Assembly: GCF_019966595.1 (NCBI RefSeq)
Contig: NZ_JAINFJ010000001.1
Span: forward strand, 806,001-870,000
Length of the DNA: 64,000 bases
DNA from: Oricola indica
GTDB lineage: Bacteria; Pseudomonadota; Alphaproteobacteria; Rhizobiales; Rhizobiaceae
Direction of reading: 5' to 3'
Shown here: positions 16,298 to 25,182 of the stretch, in pieces
Layout of the letters: every line of letters starts with the position of its first letter
Position numbering within the stretch: the stretch's first letter is position 1
Made by a program: the position numbers and the translations under genes
The notes under the pieces: model-generated
Told to the model about the DNA's origin: nothing
The model's database searches: none
Seen by the model: only the letters and a program-made list of their open reading frames with translations

Positions 16298-17566
16298 CTA
16301 GCCGAAGCGCCGCCTGGCCTCCAGCGCCAGCCCGATGCCCACGCTGCCGAACCGGTCGCCCTCGACGACCGCCGCCTGCGGCACCGCTTCGAGCAGGGCT
16401 TGCCGCACGACCGGCACCGCCGTCGTGCCGCCGGTCAGGAAGATCGCGGAGACAGCCTCCGGCCCCAGCCCGGCATCCGCGAGCGTCCCGTCCAGCGCGC
16501 GCCGGATCGCGCGCGTTTCGGCGGCAATGATGGCGTCGAACTCGGCCCGGTCGATTTCCACGCCCAAGCCGTTCTCGATCACATCGAGCCCGATCCGCGC
16601 TGTCGGCGCATCGGTCAGCCCGATCTTCGCCGCCTCGACCTCCAGCGCCAGCTTGTGCCCGAGACGCTCCTCCAGCACATGCTGCAGACGTTCGATCAGG
16701 TGCGGGCTGTTCGACAGCCTGAGATAATCCTTCACCTCGCGCAGGATTGCCCGGTCGTAGAGGAGATGGATTCGCTGCCATGTGCTGAGCGAGACGAAGA
16801 CGTGACGCGGGATGGTGATCAGCCCGTCGCCGAAATCCCGCCGGAGGCGGCTGTCGAGCCCCAGTTCCGGCATCACCTTCCTCAAATTCGCCAGCCGGTC
16901 CAGATCGGTGCCGCCGACATGGACACCGCCGGTCGCCAATATGTCGTCGCCCCTGTCTGTCCGCGTCCGTCCGGACGGTGAAATCCGCACCACCGAGAAA
17001 TCCGACGTGCCGCCGCCGAGATCGGCGATCAGCGCGATTTCTTCGCGTTCCACCGTCTGCTCGTAGTCGAGCGCGGCGGCAATCGGCTCGTATTGGAACG
17101 CGACGTCCCGGAACCCGGCGGCATGGAAGATCCGTTCGAGCGTCTGCTCCGCCTGCCTGTCGGCCTTGCTGTCGTCATCGACGAAATGGACCGGCCGTCC
17201 GGCGACGACCGTATCGATCTCCGTTCCGCGAAACTCCTCCGCCGTGGTTTTGATCGACCGGATGAAACCGGCGATGATGTCGGAAAAGGCGACGCGCTTG
17301 CCCGCGATATAGGTCGAGTCGTCCTCGAGGCTGGTTCCAAGGATGCTCTTCAGCGCCCGCATGAACCGCCCCTCGGCGTCGCCCACATAGCCGTCGATGG
17401 CGCTACGGCCGTATTTCCGCGAACCGGTCTCGAAATCGAAGAACACCGCGCTCGGCAGGTCGAACCGGCCATCCTCGAGCGGCACAAGAACCGGCTCCAC
17501 GCCATCGACGAATGCAGCCGTGCTGTTGGACGTGCCGAAATCCACGCCAATCGCGGTCGTCTTCAT
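16298..17566 (-). CDS. Hsp70-family protein, YegD-like (DnaK-related ATPase)
   Basis: A 422-residue protein covering the actin-like ATPase fold of Hsp70 with no substrate-binding domain. Phosphate loop 1 is GVDFGTSNS, phosphate loop 2 is DLGGGTSDF, and the adenosine motif is FLTGGTTAVP. This is the layout of E. coli YegD. It is a predicted cytosolic ATPase with an unknown client. The ATG at 17566 is natural; 246 bases separate it from the divergent BrnA-like gene. Confidence 0.8.
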   Translation of the reverse strand: MKTTAIGVDFGTSNSTAAFVDGVEPVLVPLEDGRFDLPSAVFFDFETGSRKYGRSAIDGYVGDAEGRFMRALKSILGTSLEDDSTYIAGKRVAFSDIIAGFIRSIKTTAEEFRGTEIDTVVAGRPVHFVDDDSKADRQAEQTLERIFHAAGFRDVAFQYEPIAAALDYEQTVEREEIALIADLGGGTSDFSVVRISPSGRTRTDRGDDILATGGVHVGGTDLDRLANLRKVMPELGLDSRLRRDFGDGLITIPRHVFVSLSTWQRIHLLYDRAILREVKDYLRLSNSPHLIERLQHVLEERLGHKLALEVEAAKIGLTDAPTARIGLDVIENGLGVEIDRAEFDAIIAAETRAIRRALDGTLADAGLGPEAVSAIFLTGGTTAVPVVRQALLEAVPQAAVVEGDRFGSVGIGLALEARRRFG

Positions 17567-17812
17567 GAAAGAAGCTCTTCGTGTCGGTTTCAGGGAAGCG
17601 GGCCAATGGCCCCGAAGCGGACGGTGTTAAGGCCGCCCTTGCGACAGGGTCAAGGCGGCGGGCCGAAAAATTTCCCACCCGCCGGAATTGCGCCATTTTG
17701 GCGAAACAATGTGGATCGACAGCCGCCGACGACGAAGCGTCGGAACATTCCGCGACAATCATGCAATAATAAGACGCGTGATTCGCGTTGCGATCTAACG
17801 GGGCAAACCGAC

Positions 17813-18049
17813 ATGGCCTATTCACCGCGCCGCACTTCCAGCGCCCGAGACAAGGCGGAGGCGCTGTTCAAAGCTGCGACCAAGAAACCTTCCGAAGCGA
17901 CGGAAGAGCCGCGAAAGACTGCGGTTCCAGCCGCGCGGGAGAGCGTAACCCTGCGCATCGACCACGATGTGCTGGAACATTTCCAGGACCAGGGTCCGGG
18001 CTGGCAGGACCGCATCAACAGGGCGCTCCGCAAGGCCGCCGGCCTGTAG
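17813..18049 (+). CDS. BrnA-antitoxin-like small protein without a BrnT partner
   Basis: A 78-residue basic protein. The C-terminal 35 residues (VTLRIDHDVLEHFQDQGPGW followed by QDRINRALRK) match the ribbon-helix-helix part of BrnA antitoxins. In BrnT-BrnA systems the toxin gene precedes brnA. Here the 246 bases upstream contain no BrnT-like frame and the next gene downstream is hupE on the other strand, so it is an orphan. It may act as a DNA-binding regulator. The ribosome site is weak (GGGGCAAACCGAC). Confidence 0.6.
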   Translation: MAYSPRRTSSARDKAEALFKAATKKPSEATEEPRKTAVPAARESVTLRIDHDVLEHFQDQGPGWQDRINRALRKAAGL

Positions 18050-18151
18050 CGCAATTCACGTCTGGATCGAGATATTTCGCGTTCGAGCCGAAGGCGAGAA
18101 GCAGCGCATCCTGATTCCGTTGCGAACTGAAATGCGCCCTTCAAATCTAAA

Positions 18152-18178
18152 ACGCACCGGCGATTGCCGCCGGCGCGT
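18152..18178 (-). terminator. hairpin terminator of hupE (leftward)
   Basis: The stem pairs 18152-18155 with 18175-18178 and 18157-18162 with 18168-18173, with one mismatch and a 5-base loop. Read on the minus strand it is followed by TTTTAGATTT. It lies just after the hupE stop and can also end the BrnA-like transcript. Confidence 0.65.
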
Positions 18179-18201
18179 CTTTGAGAGGTCTCCGGTCGGG
18201 A

Positions 18202-18792
18202 TCAGCCGGCCATCAGATAGAGCCCGCTGACTGCCGTCAGGCCGCCCAGCACTCGGGCCAGCAAATGGGCGCGGCGGTCGCTTTCGCCGAAGATACGCGA
18301 CAAAGCGAAACCGAGCCCGAGGCCGATCGCATGCAGGATCGCCGTGGCGATCGCGAAACCCGCCGCATAGCCCAATTCGCCCGCCGTGCCGATTTCACCG
18401 CCATGCGCATGGCCATGAAACAACGCGAAAACGCCGACCACGACAGCGGCCGGACCGGCCGGCAGCTTCACCGCGACGGCGACCAGAAGTCCAAGCGCGA
18501 CGACCGAGGCGAGGATTGCCGGCTCGACGAAGGGCAGCGGAACACCGGCAAGCGCCAGCGCGAAGCCCACAAGCATCGTGCCGACGAATGCGGCAGGTAC
18601 AATCCAGATCGCCCTCCCGCCGATCATCCACGCCCACAATCCGACGGCGACCATGGCAAGGATGTGATCGGCGCCGAACATCGGATGCGAGAAGCCGGCG
18701 GAGAACGAGCCGTGCTCGTCGGGATTGAGATGGGCGAAGGCGGGCGCGGCTGCGGAAAGCAGGAACGCGAGCGCGAGCGAAATGCGCTTCAT
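18202..18792 (-). CDS. hupE: HupE/UreJ-family nickel or cobalt permease
   Basis: A 196-residue protein with a signal peptide (ends PAFAH near residue 22) and about six membrane helices. The family metal-binding motif is HPMFGADHILAMVAVG, and FHGHAHGGE forms a second His cluster. Family members carry Ni2+ or Co2+ across the inner membrane. No hydrogenase or urease genes are close by, so the metal and its user are open. AAAGGAT precedes the ATG. No cobalamin riboswitch fits in the 116 bases upstream. Confidence 0.8.
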   Translation of the reverse strand: MKRISLALAFLLSAAAPAFAHLNPDEHGSFSAGFSHPMFGADHILAMVAVGLWAWMIGGRAIWIVPAAFVGTMLVGFALALAGVPLPFVEPAILASVVALGLLVAVAVKLPAGPAAVVVGVFALFHGHAHGGEIGTAGELGYAAGFAIATAILHAIGLGLGFALSRIFGESDRRAHLLARVLGGLTAVSGLYLMAG

Positions 18793-18908
18793 GGGGTGAT
18801 CCTTTCTTGGGTTTATCGGCGCCCCGAAATGGGTCGCGCCTTGGAAGCACCCCGACATAGTCGCGATTCGGGCGTCCTGACAACGTAACCCGGCGGCACC
18901 CGATGCGG

Positions 18909-20453
18909 TCAGTGCGGCCCTTCGCCTGAGTAGTTCTCCGCCAGTACCAGACGGTAGCTGTGGATCGGCAGGCCGAAGCGCTCGATCGTGAATTCGCGCA
19001 CGGTCGTCACCCGCTCGAAGACGGCGGTCACGAGTTCGTCTTCCGGCAGATAATCGTCGACCAGAACCAGCGCGTCCCTGCCCTTGTAGTCGGCCGGGTT
19101 CCACCAGAAATCGAACTGGTCGTTGCGCAATCCGATCTTCAGGACGTCTGTCCGCTTGCCGGCGAAGGAAAGCAGCGACGCGGTGCGGTAGTCCGTCGTC
19201 ATGACCATGTCGACGCCGATGAACCGCTCTTCCTCCGCGACGATCGCCGCGATTTCCTCCAGCCCGAAGGAGATGTCGTTGTCGCGCAAGTCACCGCCAT
19301 TGAGCTTGTAGGACGGGTAGACGACCTGTCCGAGCACGATCCAGGCGCTCATGCCGATGCCGAAAAGGGCGTGAATGGAGAATTCGGCGCGGCTGCGCAG
19401 GAAGAAGACCATCACCGGCAGCGCGAAGAGATAGGCCGTCAGGTTCCAGTAGGACAGGATCGTGTTGGAGGCGCACAGCAACACGAACACCGCCGTCGAG
19501 ACGACCAGAACCCAGCGCCCGACAGCCTCGAACGGTGTGCGGATCGCGCCGCTGCCCGTCCCGAAACGTACCAGCGCCAGGACGATGACCGGCGACAGCA
19601 TCATGGAAGAGGAGATCACGAAGTCGCGCAGATTGCCGGCGAAACCGCCATGGACCGACTGACCGATCCGGCTTTCCAGATTGTAGTGAAAACTCGGCCA
19701 GTCATGCGCCACGTTCCAGGCGATCACCGGCGCCTGCATCGCCATCGACAGCGCAGCGCCCGCCCACAGATGCGGCGAAGCCAGCAACGGGCGGCCTTTC
19801 GCAGAAACCACCACCCAGACGGCGAAGCCGAGCCCGATGAAGACGGCGTTGTATTTCGTCAGCCCCGCAAGCCCGAGCGCCACGCAACCCGCGTAATAAA
19901 ACCGCCAGATCCTTTTGCCGTCGCCAAGCCCCTCGATGAACAGCGCCCAGAAATGCGCCGCCACAAGCCCGAAGAAGATCAGCAGGTGATCCTGGTGCGC
20001 AAGCGACTGGAAGCGCATCAGGATCGGCATCGACAACCACACGACCAGGCCGGCGAGGAAGGCGCGTGGTGCATCTTCGCGGCCGGCGAGCCGCCTCGAC
20101 CAGAACCACAGGATCCACAGGCTTCCGGCAAAGCTCAGAAGGGTCGTCGCACGCAAGGCGAACAGGTTCCATCCGAACAGAGAGGCCGAAAGCCCCTGCA
20201 GCCATGCGGCCAGCGGCGGATGATCGTAATAGGACCAGTCGAGATGCTGGCCCCAGAGCCAGTAATAGGCCTCGTCGGCAGTCGGCGCCGCAGCGAACAC
20301 CTGCACGCCTTTCAATGCCAGAAGCGGCAGAAGCAGCACAACGAGCCAGCGCGTCGTCGGCAAAACGGCGTCGAGGCCCGGTTGCCGCGCCGCCACGCCC
20401 GCGCCGGAGAAACGGCCGGCTTCGAGCCACTGCCGGGTTCGCGCCTCGCCCAT
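18909..20453 (-). CDS. family 39 (ArnT/PMT-like) glycosyltransferase, copy 1 of 3
   Basis: A 514-residue polytopic protein with about 11-12 helices. The first periplasmic loop has ADEAYYWLWGQ and SYYDHPPLAAWL, the Asp-Glu and DHPP motifs of GT-C enzymes. A soluble C-terminal part has TTDYRTASLLSF and the ending ENYSGEGP. Such enzymes move a sugar from a polyprenyl phosphate to a lipid or protein on the periplasmic side. The start follows the stop of copy 2 after two bases, so the copies form one operon. The acceptor is unknown. Confidence 0.8.
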   Translation of the reverse strand: MGEARTRQWLEAGRFSGAGVAARQPGLDAVLPTTRWLVVLLLPLLALKGVQVFAAAPTADEAYYWLWGQHLDWSYYDHPPLAAWLQGLSASLFGWNLFALRATTLLSFAGSLWILWFWSRRLAGREDAPRAFLAGLVVWLSMPILMRFQSLAHQDHLLIFFGLVAAHFWALFIEGLGDGKRIWRFYYAGCVALGLAGLTKYNAVFIGLGFAVWVVVSAKGRPLLASPHLWAGAALSMAMQAPVIAWNVAHDWPSFHYNLESRIGQSVHGGFAGNLRDFVISSSMMLSPVIVLALVRFGTGSGAIRTPFEAVGRWVLVVSTAVFVLLCASNTILSYWNLTAYLFALPVMVFFLRSRAEFSIHALFGIGMSAWIVLGQVVYPSYKLNGGDLRDNDISFGLEEIAAIVAEEERFIGVDMVMTTDYRTASLLSFAGKRTDVLKIGLRNDQFDFWWNPADYKGRDALVLVDDYLPEDELVTAVFERVTTVREFTIERFGLPIHSYRLVLAENYSGEGPH

Positions 20454-20455
20454 GA

Positions 20456-22000
20456 CTATTGCGGCCCCGCGCCCGAATAATTCTCGGCACGGATCAGCCG
20501 GTAGCGCATGATCTCGGTGCCGAAACGCTCGACCGCGAAGGTCGCCACCGTTTCGGTGCGCTCGAAAACCGTGTCGATCAGCTCCGTTTCCGGAAAGGCG
20601 TCATAGGCGATCACCAGCGCGTCCTCGCCCTTGTGCGCCGCCGGATCGAACCAGAAATCCCACATGTCGCGGCGCGGTCCCAGATGCACGATATCCGTGC
20701 GCTGCCCGTGCAGCGACAGGAGTGACGCGGCCAGATAGTCCGTCGTCACCAGCATGTCCGGCGCGTATTCCGCCTCCGCCGCCTCCAGTTCGTCCAGCAT
20801 CGCCGGCGCGGCGAACAGGATATTCTCGTCGTGACGGCCCGGCGGCTGGGTCAGCGTTACGACCGGCATCACCGTCGAGGTGAACAGCAAAGAGCCGCCA
20901 TAGAGCACGCCCCACAGGACATGCAGCCGAAACTCCATCGCGCTGCGCAGCAGGAACGGCGCGATGGCCAGAGGCAGCAGGTAGGACGTCACGTTCCAGT
21001 AATGCGCCACCGGCGTCACGAAACAGAGCGCGTACCAGGCAAGCGTGCCGGTTAGGAACACGGCCACGGCCGGCCCCCGCAACGCGGCTCCGATTCCCTC
21101 CGCGCCGCGTATGAGAAAACGCAGCATCGCGAACATCAGCACCGGCGAAACCACGAGCAGGCTCTGCATCGTGAAGCGGTAGAGATGCGCGCCGGGCGTC
21201 GTCGCCTCGAAGCCGATCCGGTCATGCGCGTAGAACCGGAAGGACGGCCAGCCATGGCTCCAGTTCCACCCGATCACCGGCGCCAGCATCGCGACGGTCA
21301 CCAGCGCCGCCAGCCAGAGGTGCTTGTCGGCCAGCCATCTCGCCCGGTCGCGCCGCGACAGGATCCAGACCGCAAGTCCCGCCGCCACGAAGACGGCGTT
21401 GTATTTCGACAGCGCCGCGAAACCGAGCGCGACGGCGCAAAGATAGAGCAGCGCATAGCGCGGCCGGCCGATGTCCCGGCTTTCGGCGAACAGGACGAAG
21501 AAATGCAGCGCCGCCAGCGAAAAGACGATCAGCAGGTGATCGTGGATCGCGAGGCTTTGATAGACCAGCATCAGCGGCGAGGCGAGCCAGATGGCGACGC
21601 CGGTCAGGAAGGCCCGCATCCGCAGGAAGGGCGGCGTCAGCCGCCCGCACCAGTACCAGAGGATGGCGAGCGTTCCGGCGAATGTCGGCAGCGTGGCGAG
21701 CCGGGCCGGAACGATCCCGTCGCCGAACAGGAAGCTTGTCAGCGCGTGCAGCCAGCCGCCGAGCGGCGGATGGTCGTAATAGGACCAGCCGGGATGCTGC
21801 CCCCACAGCCAGTAATAGCCTTCGTCGGGAAGCGGCATCGCAAACAGCAGTGCGGCCACCTTCATCGCAATCAGCACGGCAAGCACGACGGCGAGAACGC
21901 CTCCGCGCGGCAGAACCGCATGCAGGTCGTGCTTGGCAAACACCGCGCCGCCCCGCCGCCGGGGCACGCCTGCGCTGCCGTATCCGATATCCGTCGCCAT
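20456..22000 (-). CDS. family 39 (ArnT/PMT-like) glycosyltransferase, copy 2 of 3
   Basis: A 514-residue paralogue of its two neighbours with the same landmarks: PDEGYYWLWGQ, SYYDHPPLGGWL, IHDHLLIVF, TTDYLAASLLSL and a C-terminal ENYSGAGP. It is likely a polyprenyl-phosphate-sugar-dependent periplasmic glycosyltransferase. The stop-start spacing to copy 3 is two bases, exactly as between copies 1 and 2, which is the mark of tandem duplication of a unit. The third residue pair of the DYR motif has changed to DYL here, so function may have shifted. Confidence 0.8.
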   Translation of the reverse strand: MATDIGYGSAGVPRRRGGAVFAKHDLHAVLPRGGVLAVVLAVLIAMKVAALLFAMPLPDEGYYWLWGQHPGWSYYDHPPLGGWLHALTSFLFGDGIVPARLATLPTFAGTLAILWYWCGRLTPPFLRMRAFLTGVAIWLASPLMLVYQSLAIHDHLLIVFSLAALHFFVLFAESRDIGRPRYALLYLCAVALGFAALSKYNAVFVAAGLAVWILSRRDRARWLADKHLWLAALVTVAMLAPVIGWNWSHGWPSFRFYAHDRIGFEATTPGAHLYRFTMQSLLVVSPVLMFAMLRFLIRGAEGIGAALRGPAVAVFLTGTLAWYALCFVTPVAHYWNVTSYLLPLAIAPFLLRSAMEFRLHVLWGVLYGGSLLFTSTVMPVVTLTQPPGRHDENILFAAPAMLDELEAAEAEYAPDMLVTTDYLAASLLSLHGQRTDIVHLGPRRDMWDFWFDPAAHKGEDALVIAYDAFPETELIDTVFERTETVATFAVERFGTEIMRYRLIRAENYSGAGPQ

Positions 22001-22002
22001 GC

Positions 22003-23556
22003 CTATTGCGGTCCCTCGCCCGAGTAGTTTTGCGCATGAACCAGCCAGTAGCGCTGGATCTCGTAGCCATGGCGGACGATCGTGAATTCGCGGATCACCT
22101 CGGTGCGCTCGAACACCTTGTCGATCAGCTCCGTCTCCGGGAACCGGTCATAGGCCAGCACCACGGCGTCCTCGCCCTTGTGGAGAGACGGGTCCCACCA
22201 GAAATCCCACATGTCCTCGCGCTTGCCGAGCGAGGCGATATCGGTGCGCTTCGTCGTCAGCGCCAGCAGCGACGCGGTCCGGTAGTCCGTCGTCAGCACC
22301 ATATCCGCGCCGAGCCGCTGTTCCTCCTCCTCGACGATCGCCGCGATTTCCGGCAGGCCGTGCGAGATGTTGAAATCGCTGACCGACCGGCCGGTGATCA
22401 GCGTCAGCGGAAAGAAGGTGGAGTTGAACAGCGCCATCGCCGAGAACGCGATGCCCCAGAACACATGCAGCCGCACTTCCATCGCCGAGCGCATGAACAG
22501 CAGCGCCACCGGCAGGAAGAAGACCAGCGACACGACGTTCCAGTAATAGAGGACGGATGTCGAAAACCCGAGCGCCAGGAACACGATGGTCGGGATCGCG
22601 AAACCGAACCGGCCGATCCCCTGCAGCGCCGCCGCCGGTCCGTCGACGCGCCGCCCGAAGACGAAGCGCATCAGCGCCACGAACAGCACCGGCGAGAACA
22701 GCAGCACGTAATTCTTGGAAAAGGAGAAGATGCGTTCGGCGGCGGTGGCATGATGCGTGTCGCCGATCCGGTCATGCAGATTGTACTGGAAGGACGGCCA
22801 GTTATTGACCTCGTTCCAGTAGATCACCGGCGCCTGCATCGCGACGGCGAGCGCCCCGCCGGCCCACAGATGCGGGCTTTTCAGAAGCCCGCGCCCTTTC
22901 GGCGTCGCGATCACCCAGGCCGCGAAGGAAAGTCCGATGAAGACACCGCTATATTTCGACAGCCCTGCCAGCCCGACCGCCACACAGCCCGCATAGAGCC
23001 AGCGGAACCGGGGCCCCTCGGCCGCGTCCATCGACAGCACGAAAAGGCCGAGGAAATGCGCAGCAAGCACCCCGAAACAGATCAGCAAATGGTCGTGAAA
23101 GGCGATCGACTGGAAATTCATCAGCCACGGCGAGGCGAGCCACACGCAGGCGGCCGCCAGCAGCGCGTCCGGGCCGCGCATTGCGGGCGTCAGCCGCCGC
23201 GTCCACCAGGCCAGAACCGCCATCGTCACCGCGAAACTGACCAGCGTCGCCAGCCTGATGCCGAGAAGCCCGTCGCCGAAGATCGCGCTGGCCGCCCCGT
23301 TCACCCAGCCGCCGAGCGGCGGATGATCGTAATAGGACCAGTCCGGAAACTTGCCCCACAGCCAGTAATAGCCCTCGTCGGCCAACGGCACGGCGAGGAA
23401 CACATTGACCAGCTTCAGGACAACCAGCGCCGCGAAAGCGGGATAGAGAAAGCGCCGCGCCGGAACGATGTCCGCGCCGATTGCGCCCGTCGGCGCGGCC
23501 CGCGCCGGCCGTTCGTCTTCGACCGCGTCGGGATATGGCTGCGCGAAATCCGTCAT
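22003..23556 (-). CDS. family 39 (ArnT/PMT-like) glycosyltransferase, copy 3 of 3
   Basis: A 517-residue paralogue and the first of the three to be transcribed. Landmarks are ADEGYYWLWGKF, SYYDHPPLGGWV, FHDHLLICF, TTDYRTASLLAL and QNYSGEGP at the C-terminus. AAAGGC precedes the ATG at 23556. The extensin-like lipoprotein gene ends 35 bases upstream, so all four genes probably share one transcript and may serve one envelope task. The donor and acceptor cannot be read from the sequence. Confidence 0.8.
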   Translation of the reverse strand: MTDFAQPYPDAVEDERPARAAPTGAIGADIVPARRFLYPAFAALVVLKLVNVFLAVPLADEGYYWLWGKFPDWSYYDHPPLGGWVNGAASAIFGDGLLGIRLATLVSFAVTMAVLAWWTRRLTPAMRGPDALLAAACVWLASPWLMNFQSIAFHDHLLICFGVLAAHFLGLFVLSMDAAEGPRFRWLYAGCVAVGLAGLSKYSGVFIGLSFAAWVIATPKGRGLLKSPHLWAGGALAVAMQAPVIYWNEVNNWPSFQYNLHDRIGDTHHATAAERIFSFSKNYVLLFSPVLFVALMRFVFGRRVDGPAAALQGIGRFGFAIPTIVFLALGFSTSVLYYWNVVSLVFFLPVALLFMRSAMEVRLHVFWGIAFSAMALFNSTFFPLTLITGRSVSDFNISHGLPEIAAIVEEEEQRLGADMVLTTDYRTASLLALTTKRTDIASLGKREDMWDFWWDPSLHKGEDAVVLAYDRFPETELIDKVFERTEVIREFTIVRHGYEIQRYWLVHAQNYSGEGPQ

Positions 23557-23591
23557 GTTGCCTTTTCCGGTTCGGCCCGTGGCCGGATCTG

Positions 23592-24404
23592 TCAGTGGCA
23601 GGCCACGCTGCGGCGTTGCTTCAGGTCGAGATGGAAATGATCGGCATGGGCGCGGTTGTAGCCGGGACCCAGCACCGTGCCGAAACGCCCGCAGGCCTCG
23701 CCGCGCACCTTGCGCAGGAAGCTGCGCTCGCGGAAGGCGAAGGGCCCCGGCCGGTGCACGGAGATCAGCCTGCCGTTCTTCAGCTTGATCGCGCCGATAT
23801 CCAGCGCATTGCCCTTGGAGTGTTCCGACATGGAACGCGACCCGGCGATCTTGCGGCAGGAATAGGAGGACATCTGGCGCACTTCGGCGATACCCGAGAG
23901 GTAGCGCGTGCGCGCAGCCGGCGCGAGATCGCGCTGCGCCCACAGCGCGGCTTCGACGGCCATGGCGCAATTGAGCTTCGCCGCCGGCTTGAGCGCGATC
24001 GTACGGCCGAGCGACCTCACCTCGACGGGATAGTCGATGCCGCAGGATTCGGAATCACGGATACGCGGGATGTCGCGGAAGCTCACGCCGAGGCGCTTCA
24101 ACTGCTGGCGGCACTGCACTTCCTCGGCCGGCATGAAGTTCCCGGCCCCGCCGCCGAACAGCGGTTTCGTGACATTCGGAAAGCCGAAGACCGGCTGTGC
24201 CATCGCCTGCTGCGGCTGCGCCATGGCCTGTTGCGTCTGCACCACCGGTTGAGGCGCATCGACCTGCGCGACCGGCACCGCCGCTGTCGGCGACGGGTCC
24301 GCATAGGGAACCAGCAGGTCGGGCATGAGGCAGCCGCTCAGCAGCGCGCTGCACACGGTCAAGGCGGCCAGTCCCGCCAAAGGGGTCCTTCGCATTGTGT
24401 CCAT
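23592..24404 (-). CDS. extensin-like C-terminal domain lipoprotein
   Basis: A 270-residue protein. A lipoprotein signal (ALLSGC, Cys near residue 25) is followed by a Pro/Gln/Ala linker with a repeated QQAMAQP unit, and then the bacterial extensin-like C-terminal domain with SSYSCRK, SEHSKGNALDIGAIKL, FGTVLGPGYN and HADHFHLDLK. The His/Asp pattern resembles DD-carboxypeptidase-type metallo-folds, so a peptidoglycan role is plausible but not shown. Two nearby ATGs (24404, 24395) are possible starts. It leads the glycosyltransferase operon and has a perfect CtrA-type box upstream. Confidence 0.75.
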   Translation of the reverse strand: MDTMRRTPLAGLAALTVCSALLSGCLMPDLLVPYADPSPTAAVPVAQVDAPQPVVQTQQAMAQPQQAMAQPVFGFPNVTKPLFGGGAGNFMPAEEVQCRQQLKRLGVSFRDIPRIRDSESCGIDYPVEVRSLGRTIALKPAAKLNCAMAVEAALWAQRDLAPAARTRYLSGIAEVRQMSSYSCRKIAGSRSMSEHSKGNALDIGAIKLKNGRLISVHRPGPFAFRERSFLRKVRGEACGRFGTVLGPGYNRAHADHFHLDLKQRRSVACH

Positions 24405-24467
24405 CCATCCGGTTTGTCCCGAACGAATGGTAAGCGGGGGCGGTAAACAAGCCTTTCGAAAACGCCG

Positions 24468-24483
24468 TTAACGCGCGGTTAAC
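24468..24483. promoter_or_regulatory. CtrA-box candidate, perfect TTAA-N7-TTAAC
   Basis: TTAA-CGCGCGG-TTAAC matches the CtrA consensus without mismatch. Because it is flanked as CCG...GG it reads nearly the same on both strands. It lies 64 bases before the extensin-like start and after the stop of the upstream PRC-barrel gene. Confidence 0.5.
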
Positions 24484-24506
24484 GGCGATGTTTTCCGGGT
24501 CCCGGC

Positions 24507-25043
24507 TTACAGCGGAAGGTAGGCGAGATCGTTTGCCGGCGTCAGCGTGGCCACGGCGCGGGTCGTGCCGAGCGAGATGCGGACGGCGTCCGGTCCCAGT
24601 TCGGCGTAGCGCGCCGGGAGGTAAACCGGAGCAAAAAACGGGCTGTCGTTGCCGGAAGGCGTGACGACCAGTTCGTCGATCGAGCCGTCCGGATTGACGA
24701 AGGCGTCGGAAACGTAGCCAAGCATGATCCCGTCCGCGCTGATCACTTCCATGCCCATCCAGGCATCGTTCATCTCGTGATTGTCGTCGCCGAACACCCC
24801 GTCGAGAACGCCGAAACGGTTCTGCTCCGGTTCGGCATAGGCGACGAGGTAGGAGCCGTCCGCTTCGGCCTCGAGAGGCATGGCGGAGGGCTGGGTCGCC
24901 GAGAACAGCGCCGTTGCGGCGAACAGCGTGGCAGCGGCGGCGGCCAGCGCAACGGCGCGGCGCAGGCCCCTGGCTTCGGCAGCCGAGCGGCGGGTTGAGG
25001 ATTCGTAGGTGAAAGTTCCGAAAGTAACGTTGGTGTTTGTCAT
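24507..25043 (-). CDS. PRC-barrel-like protein with N-terminal membrane anchor
   Basis: A 178-residue protein. A hydrophobic helix at about 29-48 is followed by a PRC-barrel-like domain (VISADGIMLGYVSDAFVNPD, DELVVTPSG, FFAPVYLPARYAE). PRC barrels in rhizobial membrane proteins are of unknown function. The N-terminal 28 residues are cytosolic and polar. The ribosome site is weak. It lies between the GGDEF gene and the extensin-like gene on the same strand. Confidence 0.65.
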   Translation of the reverse strand: MTNTNVTFGTFTYESSTRRSAAEARGLRRAVALAAAAATLFAATALFSATQPSAMPLEAEADGSYLVAYAEPEQNRFGVLDGVFGDDNHEMNDAWMGMEVISADGIMLGYVSDAFVNPDGSIDELVVTPSGNDSPFFAPVYLPARYAELGPDAVRISLGTTRAVATLTPANDLAYLPL

Positions 25044-25182
25044 GGTGCTCTACGGTGATCCCTGTCACCGCCTCCTTGACCATGAAACTACCCGCCTGCC
25101 CCGCCGGGCGATGTGCACTCCGTCACAGCACCGCTTTGGCGCCCGTTCACGCCTTCGGGCCCGCTGAAAAGGCACCGGCCGC

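Noticed and set aside
18793-18908. Cobalamin or nickel riboswitch before hupE
   Set aside because: The gap is too short for a cobalamin riboswitch and no conserved box was seen.
18960-23640. Long plus-strand frames through the three glycosyltransferase genes
   Set aside because: They are low-complexity Arg/Gln-rich shadows of the real leftward genes, which have clear family motifs.
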